A program made the translations under genes and the position numbers. Of a stretch of 64,000 bases of DNA, positions 32,640 to 40,522 are shown in pieces. Numbering within the stretch: the first letter of the stretch is position 1; every line of letters begins with the position of its first letter. The stretch is from NCBI GenBank assembly GCA_910577235.1, contig CAJTMX010000006.1, forward strand, positions 62,001 through 126,000. The letters are read 5' to 3'. This DNA is from an uncultured Acetatifactor sp. (lineage in GTDB: Bacteria > Bacillota > Clostridia > Lachnospirales > Lachnospiraceae). A model generated the notes under the pieces. It saw only the letters and a list, made by a program, of their open reading frames with translations. It had not been told where the DNA came from and did not search any database.

Positions 32640-32990
32640 TTAATTATTTTTCTTACTCTTCTGCCGGTATTTGTCTATCTGCACAAAATCATCCATCAGG
32701 TCCAGTATCTTATCCCGTCCCTCCTGATTCAGTTTCAGATAATTCTGCATTACCCTGTTTTCCAACAGCTGTGCCCCCAGCGGAGCGTCTCTCTCCAATG
32801 AGGTGAAATCCACCGGATTCAAACTCAGCTTGTCACACATTTTGATCACAGTGCCATAAGCCATCCCCTCGATGCCACGTTCCAAAGCTGTTACCAGAGT
32901 ACTATAAGGGATATTCATTTCCAAGGCAAACTGACGTACACTGCGATACTGTCCCAAAATTTCTTTTTTCAAAATCTCAGCTTTTGTCAT
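32640..32990 (-). CDS. XRE-like helix-turn-helix transcriptional regulator
   Basis: A 116-residue protein with an N-terminal helix-turn-helix (residues about 13-60): SVRQFALEMNIPYSTLVTALERG is the recognition core, and GTVIKMCDKLSLNPVDF closes the domain. The C-terminal 45 residues (NYLKLNQEGRDKILDLMDDFVQIDKY) are a helical dimerisation-type extension common in short XRE regulators of Clostridia. AGGAGG stands 8 bases before the ATG. Its targets are unknown; the convergent FliD-like gene is its only close neighbour. Confidence 0.82.
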   Translation of the reverse strand: MTKAEILKKEILGQYRSVRQFALEMNIPYSTLVTALERGIEGMAYGTVIKMCDKLSLNPVDFTSLERDAPLGAQLLENRVMQNYLKLNQEGRDKILDLMDDFVQIDKYRQKSKKNN

Positions 32991-33080
32991 AACATTTCCT
33001 CCTGAATATCATAAGTCTACCGCCCGTTAACTTTACTATACGATAAACCCCATGATTTGACAAGAGGTTCCATTAAGATT

Positions 33081-34004
33081 TTATATGTTTTTTTTGTGTG
33101 CAATGCCCTGCTGCGCCGCCTTAAACTGCGCCAGCAGTCCATCGATTTTCCCTTTTATAAAGGCCCTGTGTTCCTCCTTCACCAGGAAATAGAGATAAGA
33201 CTCTTCCACATAGTCCTGAGGCATTCCTCTTCCGGCGATCTTGAAGTTGCAAAAGCCTCTGTCAATATAGTCGCCGATCTGCTCGTTGGTGATAAACGCA
33301 GGTCTTTCCATACACTCCTCAAAGGTACGGGGCTTTGACTGATTGGGACAGGGAAAGCCCGTGTGTATATCATATTCCAGCTGTAGCTGGGACTGCTGGC
33401 GGTAGTGCTCGGCCCGCATGGCGCAGCCCGGATAGCACACCTCGTTGACCAATACTTCCACCCGGTGAGCCGCAGGAGCAATGGATTCCAGCACACGCTC
33501 ATCATGGTTCAGATCATAGTCCAATACCACCAGATAGTAATCCTTATCCAGCTCTGCCCGCAAACCGCCCAGATCGGTGATACGCTTGGTGGTGGAGGAT
33601 ATTAGCGGATACCGGGGATATTCCCTGCGTATATACTCCTCAAGCACAGGCGTATTGACCAGTACCTGATTCAATCCGTTATCCGCCAGGCGCATGATAA
33701 GATTACAGTAGGTATCCTGAAGATGTTTTTCCTCCAACAGGGAGTTTGTCCAGGTAAAACGCACCGGAATCCCTCTGGAATTATAAATCTTCAGAATATT
33801 CTCTATATCCCGCTTGCAGGACAGGCCGAAAGAAACCCTTCCTCCGTTCCAGATGGCTCCGGGAAAAGTGCCGTACACAGATCCTATCCGGTAGCCCTCC
33901 CGAAATTTATCGGGGTAGTCCTTCATCATATTTATGAGCACCTGATTCAACAGTCTGAAATAGCAAAAACCCGGCAGATGCCAGTACACTTCTCTCGCCG
34001 CCAT
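33081..34004 (-). CDS. U32-like protein, copy B
   Basis: A 307-residue protein, paralogue of the gene at 34150-35100. Both contain a TIM-barrel-like layout similar to U32 proteins: the C-terminal ending CNFKIAGRGM matches the U32 signature KIEGR, and a cysteine pair CYPGC at about residues 197-201 with a later Cys (GFPC) resembles the metal or Fe-S ligands of U32 relatives such as UbiU/UbiV and RlhA, which are 4Fe-4S or tRNA/rRNA hydroxylation proteins. The N-terminal half contains NGGRVSFGLSCKRDIENILKIYNS. The reaction is unknown; the assignment to U32 is from motifs only. It follows copy A by 145 nt and could be cotranscribed. Confidence 0.55.
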   Translation of the reverse strand: MAAREVYWHLPGFCYFRLLNQVLINMMKDYPDKFREGYRIGSVYGTFPGAIWNGGRVSFGLSCKRDIENILKIYNSRGIPVRFTWTNSLLEEKHLQDTYCNLIMRLADNGLNQVLVNTPVLEEYIRREYPRYPLISSTTKRITDLGGLRAELDKDYYLVVLDYDLNHDERVLESIAPAAHRVEVLVNEVCYPGCAMRAEHYRQQSQLQLEYDIHTGFPCPNQSKPRTFEECMERPAFITNEQIGDYIDRGFCNFKIAGRGMPQDYVEESYLYFLVKEEHRAFIKGKIDGLLAQFKAAQQGIAHKKNI

Positions 34005-34149
34005 ATCCCTACACCTCTGTTTTCATTATTATTGGCCCTCTCCGCAATTTTCAGATGCGCTCTTTGCAGGGAGTACCCTCTCCCGCATTCATAACTGCGC
34101 TCTTTACGGGGTGCGGGCACACCCGCAAATCCCCACAGTCCTTTTCACA

Positions 34150-35100
34150 CTACGGCCAGCGGGCCGGTCTGGGATGATTCACCGTGAGTACCTTACTGCT
34201 CACCAGATTATTCAGCAGCAAGATCCGCACCTCACCCTGTTTCTCGGGACGGATCAGATAGTGGCTATAGGTCTCCACCAAAGAAAAGATATTGGCGGTC
34301 CTGCCCTCAATCTTAAACTGATTAAATCCCATAGGCACATATTTTTCCCAGATATCCTCTGGGGAAATATAGGTGCTGTATCCCTGGATCGTATGAACGC
34401 AGTTGTATTCCCCATATTCACAATACCAGTGTTCCAGTTGTTTCTGCTGCTCCTTGGGCAGCTTTCTGTTCTCCAGCAATATCCGCTGGTTCTTTGCAAT
34501 ATTCTGGTAGTGTTCACCCCTTCGAGGGCAGTTCGGCGTGCACAGAGTATTCACCAGAATCTCGCAGCGTGCCTTGTCCTCGATCTTGGCAAGCTCCTCG
34601 AAATTATTGTTAAAATTATAGTCCAGCACCACCAGATAATAGTCTTTTTTTAATTCTTCATTGACTTGAGCTATATCCCGTATCTCCTTGCAGGTGGAGC
34701 TGTTAAGCTTATAGCTGGGGTATTTTTCCCGGATATATTTCTCTAGGATCGGTGAAAATATCATAACCTCGTTCATCCCGTTATCCGCCACCTGCATGCA
34801 GAAATTGCAGTAAGGGTCGGCCAGATCTTCCTCAGTCAACAGCATATTGGTATAGGTATAACGCACCGGCACACCTTGGGCATTGATACACTTTACCACG
34901 TTTTCTATGAAATCCGCACTGCACTGGTCATAGTTGGACGGTCTGCCGCCATTCCATAATGACGTGGGAAACTCACCAAAAAACGAGGCTATCTGCACGC
35001 CCTCACGGAACCATTCGGGTTTCTGTTTCAACATGCTTAGAACCAGCATATTTAGCGGATAATTCTGGCGTAGGCCAGGAAGATGAAATTTTACTTCCAT
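34150..35100 (-). CDS. U32-like protein, copy A
   Basis: A 316-residue paralogue of the downstream gene, aligned over the full length: NGGRPSNYDQCSADFIENVVKCINA, VPVRYTYTNMLL, MNEVMIFSPILEKYI, YYLVVLDYNFN and FNQFKIEGR recur in both. Cys residues CTPNC and WYCEYGEYNC correspond to those of copy B. It also ends with the KIEGR signature of the U32 family, after which a conserved SLVETYSHYLI helix follows. Family members hydroxylate tRNA or RNA or are collagenase-type peptidases; none can be assigned. It lies 103 bp downstream of the GH43 gene of the large sugar operon, in the same direction, so it may be the operon's tail. Confidence 0.55.
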   Translation of the reverse strand: MEVKFHLPGLRQNYPLNMLVLSMLKQKPEWFREGVQIASFFGEFPTSLWNGGRPSNYDQCSADFIENVVKCINAQGVPVRYTYTNMLLTEEDLADPYCNFCMQVADNGMNEVMIFSPILEKYIREKYPSYKLNSSTCKEIRDIAQVNEELKKDYYLVVLDYNFNNNFEELAKIEDKARCEILVNTLCTPNCPRRGEHYQNIAKNQRILLENRKLPKEQQKQLEHWYCEYGEYNCVHTIQGYSTYISPEDIWEKYVPMGFNQFKIEGRTANIFSLVETYSHYLIRPEKQGEVRILLLNNLVSSKVLTVNHPRPARWP

Positions 35101-35203
35101 AGAATCTTTCTTCCTCTCTTTATGGCTTGCAGGGAATTCTCGGCAAAGGAAATGTACGGCATCTCATTGCTATGATCCCTGTTCAATAATAATTCCTGCG
35201 GCA

Positions 35204-36787
35204 TCAACCGTGGCGGTATACAAAATCCGTAAACAGTACCCTACATTCCGCAGATCCTTCTGTAGCAGCGTATAGACCTACCGTGCAGCCAACAAAGCCT
35301 CCTGCCACCTCGGTGGAAAGGCTGCGGATATCGGCCTGGGCAACGGGAACGTCCTTCCCTTGAACCATGTAACCCACAGTTGCGGTCAATCCGCTTACCT
35401 GCAGATAAAGCTGCAGATTCTGTTCTGATTGCATGGGCAGCTCGATGGAACCTACGACGCTATCCTGTCCCTTTTGGCATAAGATCGCATTCAAACAGTT
35501 TTGCGTAGCTTCCAGACGCAGATGATAGGTGTTGCTCTGGAGCAGGGCTATGCCTGCGTGACAACCTTCCGGCAGTTGCGCCGCCAGCGTAGTCTCTGTT
35601 CGGAAAGCGTGATGTTGCTGGCGGATACCCAGATAGGTGGGGCTGTCTTTCTCTTTCAGTGTAACAGATGTTGCCGTGAGATACAAACCTTTACCCGCCT
35701 CCAACACATAATGATACATGTCAGGATTACGCAGATAGAGGAATTCGTCTCCCAGTGTCTGCATTTTCATAAAATCATAATGCCTGTCGCTGCCGGGCAC
35801 GGCATTTTTGCCTGCGCTGCGGCTGGTAAAACTCTCAGAATCCTTCTCCGGCAGCCACTCAGGCAGAGATATCTCTACCTCATCCGTCAATAGGCCTACA
35901 CCCGCATTGACCACCGGCCAGTCATTCTCCCATGTCACCTTTGCCAAAAAAGTTTCTCTGCCCATGGTAGTATAGCCTTCCAAAGGCCGCACTGCCAACA
36001 TCGCCATGTACCACTCACCTGCCGGAGTCTCGATGAGATCGGCATGGCCCACATACTTTATGGGATATGCCTGGCCCATATGCCTGTGGGTCAGTATGGG
36101 ATTACAGAAATTGTTTTCATAGGGCCCCCATATCTCTCTGCTGCGGCATATACTTACCGCATGCTCCGGTCCCGTGCCCCCCTCTGCGTGCATGATGTAA
36201 TAATAGCCGTCCTTTTTATACAGATGAGGCCCTTCCGGCCAGTGTACGCCTCGCATCGCTCCATTCCAGACATTTTTTTGCCCGCCTGTGAGTTCCCAGC
36301 GCTCCAGATCCAGCTCCTGTATCCAGATATACCAGTCTCCATTGTATTTACATCCTTCCGGGTTGGGATGAGTGCCGATATAATAACACTTTCCGTCCTC
36401 ATCAAAAAACAGACTGGGATCAATGCCGTCCGCCCCTTTCAGATAATGAGGCTCGGACCAGGGACCTTCTGGACTCTCGGCAGTGACCACGTAATTGCCG
36501 CCAAAAGATACATTGGTGCAGATCACATAAAAAGTACCCTTGTGGTAACGAATCGTGGGGGCAAACAATCCTTGTGAATGCTCCGCATTGGCCAATGGCA
36601 GCTGAGACGCCCTCTCCATCACATTGCCAATCTGTTCCCAGTGCACCAGATCTTTGCTGTGCAGTACCGGCAGACCGGGGAAATAGGCAAAAGTGGAATT
36701 TACCAGATAATAGTCCTCTCCCACCGCGCAAATAGAAGGGTCCGGGTAAAATCCCGGCATAATCGGATTTTGGGCATATTGCGTCAT
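35204..36787 (-). CDS. GH43 beta-xylosidase/alpha-arabinofuranosidase
   Basis: A 527-residue intracellular enzyme (no signal peptide) with a five-bladed beta-propeller catalytic domain followed by a C-terminal beta-sandwich (about 330-527), as in GH43 subfamily 12-type enzymes. Catalytic residues: base Asp16 in FYPDPSI, the pKa-modulating Asp in GIDPSLFFD and the acid Glu in WPEGPHLYKKDG. It would remove terminal xylose or arabinose from xylo-oligosaccharides brought in by the neighbouring transporters. GAGGAG before the ATG at 36787 fixes the start. The solute-binding protein gene upstream ends with a terminator-like hairpin, so this gene is either a read-through or separate transcript. Confidence 0.92.
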   Translation of the reverse strand: MTQYAQNPIMPGFYPDPSICAVGEDYYLVNSTFAYFPGLPVLHSKDLVHWEQIGNVMERASQLPLANAEHSQGLFAPTIRYHKGTFYVICTNVSFGGNYVVTAESPEGPWSEPHYLKGADGIDPSLFFDEDGKCYYIGTHPNPEGCKYNGDWYIWIQELDLERWELTGGQKNVWNGAMRGVHWPEGPHLYKKDGYYYIMHAEGGTGPEHAVSICRSREIWGPYENNFCNPILTHRHMGQAYPIKYVGHADLIETPAGEWYMAMLAVRPLEGYTTMGRETFLAKVTWENDWPVVNAGVGLLTDEVEISLPEWLPEKDSESFTSRSAGKNAVPGSDRHYDFMKMQTLGDEFLYLRNPDMYHYVLEAGKGLYLTATSVTLKEKDSPTYLGIRQQHHAFRTETTLAAQLPEGCHAGIALLQSNTYHLRLEATQNCLNAILCQKGQDSVVGSIELPMQSEQNLQLYLQVSGLTATVGYMVQGKDVPVAQADIRSLSTEVAGGFVGCTVGLYAATEGSAECRVLFTDFVYRHG

Positions 36788-36876
36788 TTTGTGTTCTCCT
36801 CTCTCATACAAATCTCATTTCCATCCGTCTGGTCTCAGCCGCTTGGAAATCAGCCCTGTACAACAGACATTTTTTC

Positions 36877-36913
36877 AAAAAAAGGGGGGTGCCCGGAAAA
36901 ACACCACCCCTTT
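36877..36913 (-). terminator. Terminator-like hairpin inside the sugar operon
   Basis: Minus-strand GGGGTG (about 36910-36905) pairs with CACCCC (36891-36886), followed by TTTTTTT at 36883-36877. It lies between the solute-binding protein and GH43 genes and may favour high expression of the former. Confidence 0.75.
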
Positions 36914-36957
36914 ATAGTATTAAAATATATTTACAGTTACCAGAAGTTCAGTTCCGC

Positions 36958-38445
36958 TTATTGCAGTGTATTACTCTCAGCAATGTATGTCTGCCAGGTC
37001 TCCCTAATTGCCTCTATATGCTCGGACACGCTCTTGCCATCCAGCAGATTATAGGTCAGATTGTTGCCCAGATCCAAGTTGGAGATCAGGCCATGGTAGG
37101 TCAGACGACCGTTGGTCATCATACGGGCAATGGTGTAATCAACGGACTCACTATCGCGGAAGTTCTTATTGTAGTTAGCTCTCCATCCCTCGTAATCCTC
37201 ATATCCGGGAACAGGATCAGTCCACAGATTGTAGACAAACGCCAGTTTCCATGCTTTCTCCGCATCATAGCAAGCAGGAATAACCACGGGGTTGTTGCTG
37301 TAAACATTGGTATAATCGGAAGCCTTGGGTCCCTTAGGGAAACATACAAAGCCGAAATCGTCTTCCATGTTGGCAAAGGTTCCGCTTGCCTTGTAAGCAC
37401 CCTCAACACAGAACACAGCCTCACCGTTTAAGAAACCCTGCTCATAATAGTTCCACTCAGCACCTTCGGGATAAGGCAGCTTATACTGGTTCAAAGTCTC
37501 AACCGCCCAAGTCAGAGCCTCTACGGTCTCGTCAGTCTCCAGCTTGTATACATACTCGCCGTTCTCTCTGCCAACATAGTCGCCGTTATTGGAATAAACA
37601 GCGGTATTGATGAACTGGGAATCATTCTGGGTACATGCGTATACATCGATCACACCGTCACTGTCGGTATCTCTCTGTACCTGTGCGCACATATCGGTAA
37701 AAGCTTCCCATGTCCACTCGCCGGCTTCCTGCAGCTCATACGGCTTATTGGGATCAATGCCAGCATCCTCAAGCAGTCTCTTGTTAAAATAGATACCGTC
37801 ACGGGGCTCAGTGTCCTCACCATACATAGCGTAAATGGAATCGCCTCTGCCCATCAGAGTATGCACACCTACATCTCCACGCCATTTTGCCTCGGAGAAA
37901 TCCAAACAATCCAGTGTAGCCAGATCGTACATCAAACCGGTATCAATAGCAGCCGTTGTAGCGGCATCTTCACGCACGATAAAGATATAGTTCTCATCGC
38001 CGCCGGCAGTAGCATAATCAACAAAATCCTTAGGAGCGCTGCCCCAGTCAGAGATGGCCTGCTGCTTAAGAGTGAAATTATAAGTCTCCTGAAGCCATTC
38101 GCGATACTCATCACGGGCTTCCTCAAAATCATTGGCGGGTTCGCCTACTTCGCCGGTCCACCAGTCACGCAGGATGATCTCCATACCGCCCAGATCATAT
38201 ACGTTGCCATTCTCATCGGTCAGAACTGTGTAAGGGCTGACCTCCTCCTCGCTGCTCTCCTCGGGAGCGGAAGACTCCTCAGCGGGAGTAGACTCGGGAG
38301 TAGACTGCTCTACAGTGCCGGTATCGCTGGGAGTGTCACTGCCGCCAGTCGTCGGTGCCGGCTCGTTGCCACATGCAGCCAGGCCAACAGTCATTACTGT
38401 TGCCAGAGAGGCTGCCAATACTTTCTTTACAATCTTGTTTTTCAT
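36958..38445 (-). CDS. Extracellular sugar-binding lipoprotein of ABC importer 2
   Basis: A 495-residue type 1 solute-binding protein. Signal peptide with lipobox VGLAACG (Cys25), then a Ser/Glu/Pro-rich linker (SDTPSDTGTVEQSTPEST...), then the two-lobed binding domain with the typical run GIDPNKPYELQEAGEWTWEAFTDMC and, later, KLPYPEGAEWNYYEQGFLNGEAVF and NVYSNNPVVIPACY. Binds an oligosaccharide at the outer face and hands it to the two permeases encoded just upstream. The ATG at 38451 is too close to GGAGG; the second Met (38445) is preferred. The GH43 gene follows. Confidence 0.9.
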   Translation of the reverse strand: MKNKIVKKVLAASLATVMTVGLAACGNEPAPTTGGSDTPSDTGTVEQSTPESTPAEESSAPEESSEEEVSPYTVLTDENGNVYDLGGMEIILRDWWTGEVGEPANDFEEARDEYREWLQETYNFTLKQQAISDWGSAPKDFVDYATAGGDENYIFIVREDAATTAAIDTGLMYDLATLDCLDFSEAKWRGDVGVHTLMGRGDSIYAMYGEDTEPRDGIYFNKRLLEDAGIDPNKPYELQEAGEWTWEAFTDMCAQVQRDTDSDGVIDVYACTQNDSQFINTAVYSNNGDYVGRENGEYVYKLETDETVEALTWAVETLNQYKLPYPEGAEWNYYEQGFLNGEAVFCVEGAYKASGTFANMEDDFGFVCFPKGPKASDYTNVYSNNPVVIPACYDAEKAWKLAFVYNLWTDPVPGYEDYEGWRANYNKNFRDSESVDYTIARMMTNGRLTYHGLISNLDLGNNLTYNLLDGKSVSEHIEAIRETWQTYIAESNTLQ

Positions 38446-38548
38446 TTTCATATCCTCCTTTAATCTATATAGAATCCCCGGTTTAATCCAACGTCACAAT
38501 TTCTTTTCCGGGATGACGCCTGAACCAGAGAGACCATAACTATGTAAG

Positions 38549-39553
38549 TTACATCTTGATACCCGAACTGCTCAGACTCTCCACAAATCCCTTCTGGGCA
38601 AACAGATACAGGATCAGAACCGGAACCACGATCATCAGTGTACCCGTGGAAGTGATACAGTTCACATATCCCACGGAAGGCATCGTCTTAGAACCCATGA
38701 GCCTCTGCAACAGAGCGCCCAGCGCATCACCTATCCTCGCCAGAGACATACTGACCAGGCTGATCTTTCCCAGGAACAGTTTAGAATAGAATCCATCTGT
38801 CCACTGCCATACAAAGGCAAACAGGAAACAGGAAGTCAATATGGGTTTTGCGTCGGGCAGCATGATACGGATAAAGGTCCTCAATGTGCCGCAACCGTCC
38901 ACATAGGCCGCCTCTTCCAGCTCCTTGGGTATGTTTCGGAAGAACTGGCGTATCATATAGATATACAAACCGTTTTTAAGGCCCATACACCCCGCGCTCA
39001 TCAGATAATATGGCACCATCGAGCCTCTCAGATTGAGCGGAGAGCCTGTCACTGCCTCGAAGATTCCCAGTATATCAAAGAACCGGAAATGCAGATGCAG
39101 GGACGTGGAAATGATCTGGGGCGGAACGATGACCACCATAAGCACACATGCAAACCAGAATTTCTTCAGCGGAAACTCAAATCTGGCAAAACCGTAGCCT
39201 ACCAGCGTACAGACTGTGATCTGCAACACCGCGATGGTAAAGGACACAATCAGGGAATTGACAAGACTGTGACCGTAATCCATGAGTTCAGCCGCTCGCT
39301 GGTAATTCTCGGTGGTAAAATGTTCCGGTATCGCGATGACCACTGGATTGTACAGGTCCTGCTCCTCCATGAAACTCACGGAGATCTTGTTGAAGATCGG
39401 CTGCAGGATCATAAAGCACAAACCAAAGAGCAGAATGAAACGACATATCTTCACCGCGAAATTCATGACAACCTTTTTCAGCAGATACCCCTCGGATTTT
39501 CTGTTCCTTTCCCAGAAGTTACTATATCTATGTGTTGCTGCCGTCTTAGTCAT
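38549..39553 (-). CDS. ABC importer 2 permease, MalG type
   Basis: A 334-residue inner-membrane permease with six helices. The EAA loop that docks with the ATPase is EEAAYVDGCGTLRTFIRIMLP, residues about 215-235. An N-terminal extension of about 30 residues precedes the first helix. It overlaps the stop codon of the MalF-type partner by eight bases, so translation is coupled. Transport of an oligosaccharide with the lipoprotein encoded downstream is inferred from neighbours. No ATPase is encoded here; a shared MsmK/MsmX-type ATPase is presumed. Confidence 0.92.
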   Translation of the reverse strand: MTKTAATHRYSNFWERNRKSEGYLLKKVVMNFAVKICRFILLFGLCFMILQPIFNKISVSFMEEQDLYNPVVIAIPEHFTTENYQRAAELMDYGHSLVNSLIVSFTIAVLQITVCTLVGYGFARFEFPLKKFWFACVLMVVIVPPQIISTSLHLHFRFFDILGIFEAVTGSPLNLRGSMVPYYLMSAGCMGLKNGLYIYMIRQFFRNIPKELEEAAYVDGCGTLRTFIRIMLPDAKPILTSCFLFAFVWQWTDGFYSKLFLGKISLVSMSLARIGDALGALLQRLMGSKTMPSVGYVNCITSTGTLMIVVPVLILYLFAQKGFVESLSSSGIKM

Positions 39554-40454
39554 AATAGTAAACCCCCTTTGATATGAACAGCGAAGTGATACCTATAAAG
39601 GCGATCACGATCACAAAGTATATCCAGGTCATGGCCGAGGAGAAACCGTAATTAATCTGATCTACCATGACAGTGGTAATCTTTTCTATAACCTCGTTGT
39701 CGGACCTCATGCAGAAATCAATAATCGTGTAGATCCAGTTTACCAGAAACATGGAACTGATCATCGGGAAAGTTATTTTCCACAGACTCTCCCACTTGGT
39801 ACAACCCTCAATATCCGCCGCCTCATACATGCTGGTGGAGATCGTCTGCAATCCGGAGAGGAATATGATGATCTGGATACCGGACGCAATTGCTATGTCG
39901 TACACTCTGTCTATGATCTCAAACACCTTCTCAAAGGCCCGCACCCCCACGCCTGCGGTACGGAGGACCTCCTCCACGGCTGCTGTGATGCTGACACCGC
40001 TGGTAGTCTCCTCAATGGCCACTTGGAGTTGTGCCATCAGAGAGTTATCTGTCTCCAATCCCAGTATAACACCGGAAGACAGTATAACGGGCAGGAAAAA
40101 TATGGCTCTCACCAGCGCCCTCCCCTTGAACTTCTGATTCAGTATCAGCGCTACAAAGAAACTGAATACCATGATGGCGAGAGAGTCCACAAACATCCGG
40201 CTGATCTCCTCCGTCAGCAGACGGGTGAACTCAGGATCAATGGTAAAGGCTCTCTTATAGTTGTCAATCCCCATGAATACGGGATTGAAAGTTCCCGCGC
40301 CCACCTGTACATCGCAGAAACTCATATACAGAGACTGGAAGAATGGCTTTACCATAAATACCAGAAATCCGATTATGAAAGGCGCTATGAAGATATATCC
40401 CGCTATTGCCTTACGTTTTTGAAGACCCGCTAATTTATTCTTCTGTTTCTTCAT
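39546..40454 (-). CDS. ABC importer 2 permease, MalF type
   Basis: A 302-residue permease with six predicted helices, starting KKQKNKLAGLQKRKAIAGYIFIAP. Its EAA motif is YEAADIEGCTKWESLWKITFP. A long extracytoplasmic stretch lies between the third and fourth helices (roughly 115-195, with EETTSGVSITAAVEEVLR). Paired with the MalG-type protein encoded next. An in-frame TTG at 40463 is less likely than the ATG at 40454 preceded by AAAGGG. Confidence 0.92.
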   Translation of the reverse strand: MKKQKNKLAGLQKRKAIAGYIFIAPFIIGFLVFMVKPFFQSLYMSFCDVQVGAGTFNPVFMGIDNYKRAFTIDPEFTRLLTEEISRMFVDSLAIMVFSFFVALILNQKFKGRALVRAIFFLPVILSSGVILGLETDNSLMAQLQVAIEETTSGVSITAAVEEVLRTAGVGVRAFEKVFEIIDRVYDIAIASGIQIIIFLSGLQTISTSMYEAADIEGCTKWESLWKITFPMISSMFLVNWIYTIIDFCMRSDNEVIEKITTVMVDQINYGFSSAMTWIYFVIVIAFIGITSLFISKGVYYYD

Positions 40455-40522
40455 CTCTAACAACCCTTTCTATATTTTCTTCTACAGCCGCCCACCGGAC
40501 AGCCGCCGCATTAAGAACATTC

